Assembly (NCBI RefSeq): GCF_000801955.1
Contig: NZ_JSZO01000033.1
Span: 62,001 to 126,000, forward strand
DNA length: 64,000 nt
Reading direction: 5' to 3'
From: Ralstonia sp. A12
GTDB taxonomy: Bacteria; Pseudomonadota; Gammaproteobacteria; Burkholderiales; Burkholderiaceae
The position numbers were made by a program, and so were the translations under genes. The notes beneath the pieces are model-generated. The model did no database searches. It saw only the letters and a list, made by a program, of their open reading frames with translations, and was not told the origin of the DNA. Of the stretch, positions 16,529-24,921 are shown piece by piece. Numbering within the stretch: position 1 is the stretch's first letter; each line of letters begins with the position of its first letter.

Positions 16529-17977
16529 TCAGGCAGCGTCGGGCTTGGTTGCCGCCGCAACCGGCGGTGCCTCAGACGGCAAGGGCTCGGCATCGGGAGA
16601 CTGGCCGTAGGTTTCCGGCACGCTCTGCACGCTCACGATAAAGAGCACGTACATCGCCGCCACCATGCCGAACACGCCCGAGATGCCCCAGTGCTCCAGC
16701 AGGCGACCCGCCGCCAGCGGCATGAACGCGCCACCCACCGTGCCCGTGGCAAGAATGAAGGCGGTGCCGAACGCGCGCACCCGCGTCGGATACTGCTCCG
16801 GCGCAAAGATCCAGATGGTTGTATTCAGCAGTAGCACAAAGAACTGGAAGATCGCGCCCGCCGCCAGGATCATCACGATGTTGTGGGCGAGAAAACCGAT
16901 GGTCAGCGCCATGACGCAAGCGCAGATCGCCCCGATCGTCAGCACGCGCTTGCGCGGAAAGCTGAAGCCCAGCAGCGACGCCGCAATCGCACCGAGCAGG
17001 CTGCCGCCCTGCATGACCATGGTGAACATCAGGCTCTTGGACACCGTATAGCCCAGCGTGACCAGAATGGTCGGCATGAGCGTGAGCACCGAGATCTGCG
17101 CGCCATACGCCATCCAGATCGTGATGCACAGCGGAATGGTGCGTTTGGCCAGGGCACCGCGAAAGATGTCGGTGCTGCGTACCTTCACCTTGGCAGCGAC
17201 AGCGGCTGCACGACCGTCGTCTGCCAGGAACGTGCGCGTCGGCACATCCTTGAGCGTCAGGGCTCCGGCGGCGAGGCGCGACAACACAGCGTTGGCCTCT
17301 TTGATGCGGCCTTGTGCCACCAGAAAACGCGGCGTCTCCGGAATGAATCGACGGTAGAACGCGCCAAGCAACGCCGGCACCATCAACGCGACAAACAGCC
17401 AGCGCCATGCGTTATCGCCCGGAAACAGCGTGAAGATCATCAGCCCGAATGCTGGCGCCAGAAAGTTGCCAAGCCCGCCCGCTCCCACATTGACGAGCCC
17501 CACGGCCGTGCCGCGAAACTTGTTCGAACAGAACTCGGCCAGCATGGTGACGGCAATCGCGATCTCCCCACCCAGCCCGAGGCCGACCACCGCACGGCCG
17601 ACAGCCATCATGCCAAGCCCAGATGCACAGGCACAGATGCCTGCACCCAGCGTGAACAGCAGCAGATCGACCGAAAGCATCACGCGGCGCCCGTAGCGGT
17701 CTGCAATTGCGCCAGAACCGATGCGCCCGATGGCGGCAAAGGCAAAGGTGATGGTGTTGAGCAGGCCAATGTCGGTGGGCGTCAAGCCCCACTGCTCTTT
17801 CAGCAGCGGCCCGACAATGCCGACCGCATTCTGCTCGAACGCATCGAACAGGCACCCCATGAGGATCAGCCAGATGATCGTGTGATGTGCGCGGGTCACG
17901 CCGATCTGCTCCAGCGCGTTGTCGAGTTCAGCAACGCGCGGGGAATCGGGTCCGGAAGACAGTGCGGGGCCAGCCAT
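16529..17977 (-). CDS. MFS transporter, 12 TM
   Basis: A 482-residue major facilitator superfamily transporter of the inner membrane. The start at 17977 has AGGAG 7 nt upstream; an in-frame upstream ATG at 18016 lacks this. The loop DRYGRR between TM2 and TM3, and 12 alternating hydrophobic stretches, mark the family. The RFLVAQGRIKEA loop and PETYG tail resemble the sugar/aromatic acid or metabolite:H+ symporter groups; the substrate cannot be set. It is first gene of an operon with the racemase-family gene, and a palindromic site (18053-18068) lies 76 bp upstream of its start next to a divergent-side RpiR gene. Confidence 0.88.
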   Translation of the reverse strand: MAGPALSSGPDSPRVAELDNALEQIGVTRAHHTIIWLILMGCLFDAFEQNAVGIVGPLLKEQWGLTPTDIGLLNTITFAFAAIGRIGSGAIADRYGRRVMLSVDLLLFTLGAGICACASGLGMMAVGRAVVGLGLGGEIAIAVTMLAEFCSNKFRGTAVGLVNVGAGGLGNFLAPAFGLMIFTLFPGDNAWRWLFVALMVPALLGAFYRRFIPETPRFLVAQGRIKEANAVLSRLAAGALTLKDVPTRTFLADDGRAAAVAAKVKVRSTDIFRGALAKRTIPLCITIWMAYGAQISVLTLMPTILVTLGYTVSKSLMFTMVMQGGSLLGAIAASLLGFSFPRKRVLTIGAICACVMALTIGFLAHNIVMILAAGAIFQFFVLLLNTTIWIFAPEQYPTRVRAFGTAFILATGTVGGAFMPLAAGRLLEHWGISGVFGMVAAMYVLFIVSVQSVPETYGQSPDAEPLPSEAPPVAAATKPDAA

Positions 17978-18052
17978 GAAGACTCCTGCATCAAAGCGGT
18001 GAAAGACGGGTTTCAACGGTTTGATATCAGGATTTCATTTATCGCTTTATGA

Positions 18053-18068
18053 TGAAATAAGTATTTCA
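18053..18068. promoter_or_regulatory. Candidate RpiR operator upstream of the MFS-racemase operon
   Basis: TGAAATAAGTATTTCA is a 7-2-7 perfect inverted repeat. Two additional half-sites of the same type occur at 18031-18039 (ATTTCAT) and 18049-18053 (ATG of TGAAAT). RpiR-family sites often are AT-rich palindromes of this size. It lies 76 bp upstream of the transporter gene and about 70 bp from the RpiR gene end. Regulator assignment is inference. Confidence 0.6.
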
Positions 18069-18137
18069 CCTTAGGGTGTGACTTGAGCGGCAGCTTTCAG
18101 GGCAAGCAATGTCTGGGGAGGTCTCCGGCCGGACGCG

Positions 18138-18980
18138 TCAGAGTTCGCCAAAAGCCTCGTGGGCCAGTTCGATGGCGGCAAGGCGCTTGCGCCCCGCGGT
18201 GCCGCAGGCCTCGATCACCTGCGTCGCGATGATGTTGCACAGCGCAAGTACGCTTGCATGCTCATCGAGCATGCCCGGCCCACGGCAGTCGCATTGCAAT
18301 GACCACGTGGCATCGGCGCAGTCGGGCGAGCTGCGGTCGCTGATGAACAGGAGCTTGGCACGCGCACGTACGGCGCCTTGAATCACGGCGCGCATCTGCG
18401 GAGACTGCCGGCGTGTGCCGAACACGATCACGCAGTCATTGCGGCCCAGACCGGCCATATGCTCGCCAAGGGTCTCGCCCGCGCCAGGAATTGCCGTCAC
18501 ACGCGACACCACCTGGATGAGCTGCCAGCGCAGATAAACCGCAAAGCCATGACTGGCGCGACTGCCGAAGATCAGCACGTGGCCTGCGCCAGCGATGGCC
18601 TTGGCGATTTCCGCCAGTTCACGCCCATCGAGGCGAGCAAACGTTGCCGCCAGGTTTGCCTGCGCCTGCTGAAAATGCACGGCGACGGGATCGCTCGCCT
18701 GCGCGCCATGCGCCGTGTCCTGAAAGAGCGGCGACCCGCTCGCGCGTTCTTCGCGCACGTGGCGGCGTGCCGCCTCGTAGTTCTCATAGCCAATCCGCCG
18801 GATAAAGCGGCTGACCGTGGCAGGCGATACGCCGGCCAGGTTGGCGAGTTCGTTGCCCGCGTAGCTGGCGAGTTCCCCCGGAAACTCCAGGAGAAAATCA
18901 GCCAACTGGCGCTCCGTTGCGGGCAGCGACTCAAGCTGGGCGCGAACGCGATGAACGAAGGATTCGGATGAAATCGGCAT
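18138..18980 (-). CDS. RpiR-family transcriptional regulator
   Basis: A 280-residue regulator. The N-terminal HTH (about residues 30-75: LASYAGNELANLAGVSPATVSRFIRRIGYENYEA) is followed by a SIS sugar-phosphate/isomerase-like domain (FGSRASHGFAVYLRW and later GSRRQSPQMR). ATG at 18980 is preferred because the more upstream one lies in an unrelated sequence. It sits upstream of the MFS/racemase operon on the same strand, with the candidate operator between them. In known cases RpiR proteins respond to a phosphosugar or metabolite bound in the SIS fold. Here the ligand is unknown. Confidence 0.87.
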   Translation of the reverse strand: MPISSESFVHRVRAQLESLPATERQLADFLLEFPGELASYAGNELANLAGVSPATVSRFIRRIGYENYEAARRHVREERASGSPLFQDTAHGAQASDPVAVHFQQAQANLAATFARLDGRELAEIAKAIAGAGHVLIFGSRASHGFAVYLRWQLIQVVSRVTAIPGAGETLGEHMAGLGRNDCVIVFGTRRQSPQMRAVIQGAVRARAKLLFISDRSSPDCADATWSLQCDCRGPGMLDEHASVLALCNIIATQVIEACGTAGRKRLAAIELAHEAFGEL

Positions 18981-19094
18981 GCCGCATTCTAGCCAGTTAT
19001 GAAACCAGCATTGCAAGCATGAAGGAGGAAAGCAGACTGGGCGAAGTTGCCCCGGTGCAAACCGCGCCCACGTACGGGCGCCGTCCGCAACACA

Positions 19095-19394
19095 CTACTT
19101 GTTGATCGCAGCCGAAAGAATCCGGCCGTTGCGTGCATCCAACCGCACGTCGAAGACATGGCCGGCCTTGAGCACCGTCACGTCGTAGACCAAGCCAGAT
19201 GCCGTCCGCTCAAGCCCAGCCCGGATCGCCTTGCCGTGCAGGTAGTTTTCCGCCTTGGCCACGGCGGCGGCCAGCGGCCCGTTGCCAAGCGTTGCGCGGA
19301 TGGCCGGCCCACCCGGGCGGCGGGCGATGACGAGGGCCGCAACGGCCATCAGAACCGCCAGCGTTAGGAAGGTGAGCGTATGACGTCGGCGCAT
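19095..19394 (-). CDS. Small PepSY-domain protein
   Basis: A 99-residue predicted exported or membrane-anchored protein. The N-terminal 24 residues (TFLTLAVLMAVAALVIA) form a signal anchor, and the rest matches the PepSY fold: AENYLHGKAI, GLVYDVTVL and FDVRLDARNGRI. PepSY domains occur as inhibitors of metallopeptidases or as sensors; the role here is undefined. It does not belong to an obvious operon. Confidence 0.75.
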   Translation of the reverse strand: MRRRHTLTFLTLAVLMAVAALVIARRPGGPAIRATLGNGPLAAAVAKAENYLHGKAIRAGLERTASGLVYDVTVLKAGHVFDVRLDARNGRILSAAINK

Positions 19395-19580
19395 GCCGTG
19401 TCTTGGAAAAGTGGAGAGGCTCGAAGACTAGACGGTTGGACTTAGCGAGCGCTGAGAGCAGGCAGCCCGCGCCGGGGTGAGGCGCTTGCGCCACCTTGCC
19501 AAGATCACACGCGGTAAAGGGCGTCGCCAGAATCGCTGAACACGGGCTGGCCACATGCCAATCGAGGGGCTGAGGAGATA

Positions 19581-19718
19581 ATGGACATCTCCTGGATTTG
19601 CTGCCGATTCCCATGCCTTCTGTGCCCTTGTCGTCGCGTATCAGTCCCCTTTTTTCGCTCATGCCCTTCTTGCGCCCGTATGCGCGGCGCTGGGCAGTCG
19701 CGTTCCTCGCGCTGGTGA
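19581..19718 (+). CDS. Cys-rich 45-residue upstream ORF overlapping the ABC exporter
   Basis: An ATG at 19581 is preceded by GAGGAGATA, one of the best Shine-Dalgarno signals in the window. It opens a 45-codon frame with seven Cys in the first 31 codons (starting MDISWICCRF), stopping at 19716-19718 inside the exporter gene. The exporter ATG at 19613 itself has no Shine-Dalgarno, so translation of this frame might couple to it. No homology is recognised. It could equally be an accidental reading frame whose Shine-Dalgarno serves no gene. Confidence 0.3.
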   Translation: MDISWICCRFPCLLCPCRRVSVPFFRSCPSCARMRGAGQSRSSRW

Positions 19719-21397
19719 CGTCGGCCGGCGCAACACTGGCACTGCCGGTGGCCTTCAAGTTTCTGATCGACCGCGGATTTGCCAGCGGTGAGCGATCGCA
19801 CATCGACCGCTACTTCGTCGCCCTGTTCCTCCTCTCGCTGGTCCTCGCCGGCGCCACGGCGCTGCGGTTCTATTGCGTCTCGTGGCTGGGGGAGCGCGTC
19901 ACGGCCGATCTGCGGCGCGCCGTCTATCGGCACATCGTCGGCTTGAGCCCGGAGTTTTTCGAGACAACGCAAACGGGCGAGGTGCTGTCACGGCTCACCA
20001 CTGATACGACGCTGATCCAGACCGTGGTGGGGACCAGCCTGTCACTGGGATTGCGCAACGCGTTGCTGACGGTCGGCGGCGTGGTAATGCTGGTGGTGAC
20101 GAGCCCGGTGCTATCGGGCTACATCATCGCCACGCTAATTGTGGTGGTTGCGCCCATCGTCATCTTTGGGCGCCGTGTGCGGCGGCTCTCGCGTGATAGC
20201 CAGGACAAGGTTGCAAGCGCCAGCGCGCTGGCGGGCGAAGTGCTCAATGCCATGCCGACGGTGCAGTCGTACACGCAGGAAGGGCACGAGTCCAAGCGTT
20301 TCGGCGCCGCCGTGGAAACGGCATTTGATACCGCGCTCACGCGCATCCGGGCGCGCGCCCAGTTGACCGCAGTGGTCATCATCTTCGTGTTCGCCGCAAT
20401 CGTGTTTGTGCTCTGGCTGGGCGCGAAAGCGGTGCTGGCCGGGCAAATGACGGCCGGGCAGCTGTCCCAGTTCATTCTCTACGCGGTGTTCACCGCGGGT
20501 GCCGTCGGTGCGGTAGCGGAAGTGTGGGGCGACCTGCAGCGTGCCGCCGGTGCCGCTGAGCGGCTGCTGCAACTGCTGGCGACGCGCTCGCCCATTGCGG
20601 AGCCTGACACGCCCATCGCGCTGCCTGCGCATGCCGAGGGCATCCGCTTCGAGAACGTCACCTTCTCTTATCCGTCGCGTCCGGGTACCGCTGCGCTCGC
20701 TCAGTTCACCCTCGACGTTGCCCCCGGCGAGCACGTTGCGCTGGTGGGCCCTTCCGGTGCGGGCAAGACCACGCTGTTCCAACTGCTCCTGCGCTTCTAC
20801 GAGCCACAGTCCGGCAACATCCTGATCAGCGGCGTCCCAACGCGGCAGGTCTCGCTTGCCGAGCTGCGACACGCCATTGGCGTCGTGCTACAGGAATCGG
20901 TGATCTTCTCGGGGAGCGTGCTCGACAACATCCGCTACGGCACGCCGGAGGCGACGCTTGCACAGGTGCAGCGCGCCGCAGAGATGGCCGCTGCTGCCGA
21001 CTTCATCAACGCGCTGCCGCAAGGCTACGACACAGTGTTGGGCGAGCGCGGTGTGAGGCTGTCGGGCGGACAACGCCAACGGATCGCCATCGCACGCGCC
21101 ATCCTCAAAGACCCGCCCATCCTGCTCCTGGACGAGGCCACCAGTGCACTCGATGCCGCGAGCGAACGGCTGGTGCAAACCGCCTTGAACAATGCCGCAC
21201 GAAACCGAACCACGCTGGTGATCGCACACCGCCTTGCCACCGTGCAGCAAGCTGATCGGATCGTTGTGCTTGAACAAGGCCGCATCGTTGCGCAGGGCCG
21301 TCACGCCGAACTATTGCAGAGTTCGCCGCTGTATGCGCGTCTCGCGGCGCTGCAGTTTGGTACGCATTCCATGGAGACCGAGGACGAGCGTAGGTAG
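19613..21397 (+). CDS. MsbA-like ABC exporter (fused TMD-NBD)
   Basis: A 594-residue half-transporter: about six transmembrane helices (residues 15-310) followed by the nucleotide-binding domain. Walker A is GPSGAGKTT, the signature LSGGQRQR, Walker B ILLLDEA, D loop SALD and H loop IAHRLAT. It would dimerise in the inner membrane to export lipids or drugs; it resembles the MsbA-related group (ABC transporters annotated as lipid A/multidrug exporters). The frame is open from a TTG at 19598; ATG at 19613 is the first standard start. An unusual small Cys-rich frame with a strong Shine-Dalgarno overlaps its start. Confidence 0.9.
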   Translation: MPSVPLSSRISPLFSLMPFLRPYARRWAVAFLALVTSAGATLALPVAFKFLIDRGFASGERSHIDRYFVALFLLSLVLAGATALRFYCVSWLGERVTADLRRAVYRHIVGLSPEFFETTQTGEVLSRLTTDTTLIQTVVGTSLSLGLRNALLTVGGVVMLVVTSPVLSGYIIATLIVVVAPIVIFGRRVRRLSRDSQDKVASASALAGEVLNAMPTVQSYTQEGHESKRFGAAVETAFDTALTRIRARAQLTAVVIIFVFAAIVFVLWLGAKAVLAGQMTAGQLSQFILYAVFTAGAVGAVAEVWGDLQRAAGAAERLLQLLATRSPIAEPDTPIALPAHAEGIRFENVTFSYPSRPGTAALAQFTLDVAPGEHVALVGPSGAGKTTLFQLLLRFYEPQSGNILISGVPTRQVSLAELRHAIGVVLQESVIFSGSVLDNIRYGTPEATLAQVQRAAEMAAAADFINALPQGYDTVLGERGVRLSGGQRQRIAIARAILKDPPILLLDEATSALDAASERLVQTALNNAARNRTTLVIAHRLATVQQADRIVVLEQGRIVAQGRHAELLQSSPLYARLAALQFGTHSMETEDERR

Positions 21398-21475
21398 CGC
21401 ACGCGCCCATGACCGCGGAGGATTGGGCGAGCAGTACAAAGCCGGCAATTCAGCCCCAAGCGTTCCTTCGAAGCG

Positions 21476-21515
21476 CCAAAGAAAAAGGCGCCGCCGGCAT
21501 TCAGCCTGCGGCGCC
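21476..21515 (-). terminator. acnB terminator
   Basis: Stem GGCGCCGC / GCGGCGCC (21487-21494, 21508-21515) with a 13-nt loop. On the minus strand it is followed by TTTTTCTTTGG, giving a standard intrinsic terminator for the acnB gene. Confidence 0.85.
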
Positions 21516-21564
21516 CTTGCGTAGCACTGCGACGTCAACCACCCGCCGCAGCCCGACTGCGTGC

Positions 21565-24150
21565 TTACATCTGCACGGTGTCGGCCACTTCCTTGAAGTC
21601 TTCGATCTGATCGAAGTTCATGTACTGGTAGATCTTGTCGCCGTTGGCGTTCAGCACGCCCATGTCGGCCATGTACTCCTCCTTGGTCGGGATCTTGCCC
21701 AAGCGCGAGCAGATCGCCGCCAGTTCTGCCGAGCCGAGGTACACGTTCGTGTTCTTGCCCAGACGGTTCGGGAAGTTACGCGTCGACGTCGACATGACCG
21801 TCGCACCTTCGCGCACCTGAGCCTGGTTACCCATGCACAGCGAGCAGCCCGGCATTTCGGTTCGCGCACCGGCCGTGCCGAACACACCGTAGTGGCCTTC
21901 TTCGGTCAGTTGCTTCTGGTCCATCTTGGTCGGCGGCGCAACCCACAGCTTGACCGGAATATCACGCTTGCCTTCCAGCAGCTTCGACGCGGCACGGAAG
22001 TGGCCGATGTTGGTCATGCACGAGCCGATGAACACTTCGTCGATCGTCGCGCCGGCCACGTCGGACAGCGTCTTCACGTCGTCCGGATCGTTCGGGCAGG
22101 CCACGATCGGCTCGTGGATGTCGGCCAGGTCGATCTCGATGACGGCAGCGTATTCAGCGTCGGCATCCGGTTGCAGCAGTTGCGGGTCGGCCAGCCACTG
22201 CTCCATCGCCTTGATACGGCGCTGCAGGCTGCGCGGGTCTTGGTAGCCCTGCGCGATCATCCACTTGAGCAGCGTGATGTTGCTGTTCAGGTATTCGATG
22301 ATCGGTTCCTTGTTCAGGTGCACCGAGCAACCAGCAGCCGAACGCTCGGCGGATGCATCCGACAGCTCGAACGCTTGCTCGACCTTCAGGTCAGGCAGGC
22401 CTTCGATTTCGAGAATGCGGCCCGAGAAGATGTTCTTCTTGCCTTGCTTGGCAACCGTCAGCATGCCCTGCTTGATCGCATACAGCGGAATCGCGTTGAC
22501 GAGGTCACGCAGCGTGACGCCAGGCTGCATCTTGCCCTTGAAGCGGACCAGCACCGATTCCGGCATGTCCAGCGGCATCGTGCCGGTGGCAGCCGCAAAG
22601 GCGACCAGGCCCGAGCCTGCCGGGAAGCTGATGCCGATCGGGAAGCGCGTGTGCGAGTCGCCGCCGGTGCCAACGGTGTCGGGCAGCAGCATGCGGTTCA
22701 GCCACGAGTGGATCACGCCGTCGCCCGGGCGCAGCGCGATGCCGCCACGGTTGCTGATGAAGTTCGGCAGCGTCTGGTGCGTCTTCACGTCCACCGGCTT
22801 CGGATACGCGGCCGTGTGACAGAACGACTGCATCACCAGGTCAGCCGAGAAGCCCAGGCACGCCAGGTCCTTCAGTTCATCACGGGTCATCGGGCCCGTG
22901 GTGTCTTGCGAGCCGACCGAGGTCATCTTCGGTTCGCAGTACGAGCCCGGGCGCACCCCCTGGCCTTCCGGCAGACCGCAGGCGCGGCCGACCATCTTCT
23001 GTGCGAGCGAGAAGCCCTTGCCGCTGTTCGCGGGCTGATGCGGCAGGCGGAACAGCGTCGACGGGGCGAGGCCCAGCGCTTCGCGTGCCTTTGCGGTCAG
23101 GCCGCGGCCGATGATCAGCGGAATGCGGCCGCCGGCGCGCACTTCGTCAAACAGCACGTCGGACTTGACCTGGAACTCAGCGATCACTGCGCCGTTCTTC
23201 AGCGCCTTGCCTTCGTACGGGCGCAGTTCAACCACGTCGCCCATTTCCATCTGCGACACGTCGAGTTCGATCGGCAGCGCGCCGGCGTCTTCCATCGTGT
23301 TGTAGAAGATCGGGGCGATCTTGCCGCCCAGGCACACGCCGCCGAAGCGCTTGTTCGGGACGAACGGGATGTCTTCGCCGGTGAACCACAGCACCGAGTT
23401 GGTGGCCGACTTGCGCGAGGAACCGGTGCCGACCACGTCGCCCACGTAGGCGACCAGGTGGCCCTTTTCCTTCAGCGATTCGATGAACTTGACCGGGCCG
23501 CGCTTGCCGTCTTCTTCCGGCGTGATGCCGGGGCGCGCATTCTTCAGCATCGCCAGTGCGTGCATCGGGATGTCAGGGCGGGTGGTGGCGTCCGGCGCCG
23601 GCGACAGGTCGTCGGTGTTGGTTTCGCCCGTCACCTTGAAGACGGTGATGGTCAGGCTTTCCGGCACTTCCGGACGGCTCGTGAACCATTCGGCATCGGC
23701 CCAGCTTTGCAGCACAGCCTTGGCGTGCACGTTGCCCTTGTCGGCGAGTTCCTTCACGTCGTGGAACTGGTCGAACATCAGCAGGGTTTTCTTCAGCGCG
23801 TCGGCGGCCACGGCAGCGACGGCGTCATCAGACAGCAGTTCGATCAGCGGCTGGATGTTGTAGCCGCCCAGCATCGTGCCGAGCAGTTCAGTGGCGCGGG
23901 CACGCGAGATCAGCGGGCAGGCGGTCTCGCCCTTGGCCACGGCGGCCAGGAAGCCGGCCTTCACGCGGGCGGCTTCGTCCACGCCTGCGGGCACGCGGTG
24001 GGTAATCAGGTCGACGAGCGTCTGCTCTTCGCCGGCGGGCGGGTTGGTCAGCAGTTCGACCAGTTCAGCGGTCTGCTGAGCCGTCAGCGGCAGGGGAGGA
24101 ATACCGAGCGCGGCGCGAGCGGCCACGTGAGCGCGAAAGTTTTCAAGCAT
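21565..24150 (-). CDS. acnB: Aconitate hydratase B
   Basis: An 861-residue protein, exactly the length expected for AcnB, the main TCA-cycle aconitase interconverting citrate and isocitrate in the cytoplasm. The HEAT-like N-terminal domain starts [16 protein letters not shown]; the iron-sulfur cluster Cys residues lie in [20 protein letters not shown] and [11 protein letters not shown]. It is transcribed divergently from fdxA, with a palindromic element (24270-24281) between them. A terminator follows at 21487-21515. Nothing unusual was seen. Confidence 0.98.
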   Translation of the reverse strand: MLENFRAHVAARAALGIPPLPLTAQQTAELVELLTNPPAGEEQTLVDLITHRVPAGVDEAARVKAGFLAAVAKGETACPLISRARATELLGTMLGGYNIQPLIELLSDDAVAAVAADALKKTLLMFDQFHDVKELADKGNVHAKAVLQSWADAEWFTSRPEVPESLTITVFKVTGETNTDDLSPAPDATTRPDIPMHALAMLKNARPGITPEEDGKRGPVKFIESLKEKGHLVAYVGDVVGTGSSRKSATNSVLWFTGEDIPFVPNKRFGGVCLGGKIAPIFYNTMEDAGALPIELDVSQMEMGDVVELRPYEGKALKNGAVIAEFQVKSDVLFDEVRAGGRIPLIIGRGLTAKAREALGLAPSTLFRLPHQPANSGKGFSLAQKMVGRACGLPEGQGVRPGSYCEPKMTSVGSQDTTGPMTRDELKDLACLGFSADLVMQSFCHTAAYPKPVDVKTHQTLPNFISNRGGIALRPGDGVIHSWLNRMLLPDTVGTGGDSHTRFPIGISFPAGSGLVAFAAATGTMPLDMPESVLVRFKGKMQPGVTLRDLVNAIPLYAIKQGMLTVAKQGKKNIFSGRILEIEGLPDLKVEQAFELSDASAERSAAGCSVHLNKEPIIEYLNSNITLLKWMIAQGYQDPRSLQRRIKAMEQWLADPQLLQPDADAEYAAVIEIDLADIHEPIVACPNDPDDVKTLSDVAGATIDEVFIGSCMTNIGHFRAASKLLEGKRDIPVKLWVAPPTKMDQKQLTEEGHYGVFGTAGARTEMPGCSLCMGNQAQVREGATVMSTSTRNFPNRLGKNTNVYLGSAELAAICSRLGKIPTKEEYMADMGVLNANGDKIYQYMNFDQIEDFKEVADTVQM

Positions 24151-24513
24151 GGGGAGACCTGCTGAGATGACGTTACAGGGGAAGACTTTTCTGGCACCCC
24201 GAGGCTGCTCCGGGCGCGGCTTGGGCGCGATTCTAATCGCAATACCCCTACATGGTCAAATGTCTTATATCTTATATAAGAGTCGAGGAAATGCGCGGCC
24301 CGCTACACGCCGAATCGGAGCCATATAGGGTGGTTTGGCGGGGAAACGCTCTTCTTAGGTGTTGTACCCGCCGCTTGCCCCGGTTGAACCGTCACATCTC
24401 AGGCGAAATGGCCGCCATGTATGCAAACTCGCACAACCTGACGCCGTCAGAGTTTGGATCGATGGGGCATAATTTGGGCCGTTTTTGAACCGGTTCTGAA
24501 TACCCGCTTCGCT
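24151..24513. promoter_or_regulatory. acnB-fdxA divergent region with TCTTATATAAGA palindrome
   Basis: The gene-free 363 bp separate acnB and fdxA. A perfect 12-bp palindrome TCTTATATAAGA (24270-24281) is preceded by an extra direct copy of CTTATAT (24264-24270). It stands out in a GC-rich chromosome and lies about 120 bp upstream of acnB. It resembles GntR-type operators reported for TCA-cycle genes in Burkholderiales; I cannot confirm this without a motif search. Confidence 0.6.
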
Positions 24514-24867
24514 ATGCCTTACGTCGTCACCGAGTCTTGCATCCAGTGCAAGTACACCGACTGCGTGGCCGTCTGCCCGATGGACTGCTTCCACGCTGGC
24601 CCCAACTTCCTGGTGATTGATCCGGATGAGTGCATCGACTGCTCGATCTGTGTGCCGGAGTGCCCGGTCGGGGCGATCTACCCCGCGGCCGAAGTCCCGG
24701 CAGATCAGCAGGACTTCATTGCGTTGAATGCGCAGCTTTCGCGCCGTGCGGATTGGCCGCGCCTGACCAAGGTGCAGCCCCCGCTGGCCGATCACGCCCA
24801 CTGGGCGCAAATCAAAGACAAGCGCGATGCATTGCGCATCGCGCCCGAGTCACCACCGTCAACCTGA
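24514..24867 (+). CDS. fdxA: 7Fe ferredoxin
   Basis: A 117-residue ferredoxin of the FdxA type with a [3Fe-4S] and [4Fe-4S] cluster. The N-terminal Cys pattern (Cys9, Cys12, Cys17, Cys21 in SCIQCKYTDCVAVCP) and the second motif (CIDCSICVPECP) match Azotobacter-type FdI/FdxA. Start ATG 24514 is the one that begins MPYVVTESC; an upstream ATG (24454) gives an unrelated extension. It serves as a soluble electron carrier. Confidence 0.95.
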   Translation: MPYVVTESCIQCKYTDCVAVCPMDCFHAGPNFLVIDPDECIDCSICVPECPVGAIYPAAEVPADQQDFIALNAQLSRRADWPRLTKVQPPLADHAHWAQIKDKRDALRIAPESPPST

Positions 24868-24870
24868 TAA

Positions 24871-24900
24871 AAAAACGCCACGTGCAGCACGTGGCGTCAG
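24871..24900 (-). terminator. Terminator of the outer-membrane repeat-protein locus
   Basis: ACGCCACGTG / CACGTGGCGT, a 10-bp perfect stem with a 3-nt loop (24875-24897). On the minus strand it is followed by TTTTTTATC, so it terminates the outer-membrane protein operon; fdxA ends on its other side and may use it weakly. Confidence 0.85.
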
Positions 24901-24921
24901 GTCAATCGGCCTTAATCGACC

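Noticed and set aside
21409-24165. 918-codon plus-strand open frame opposite acnB
   Set aside because: It is a shadow of acnB; the translation is His/Arg/Gln rich and has no family.
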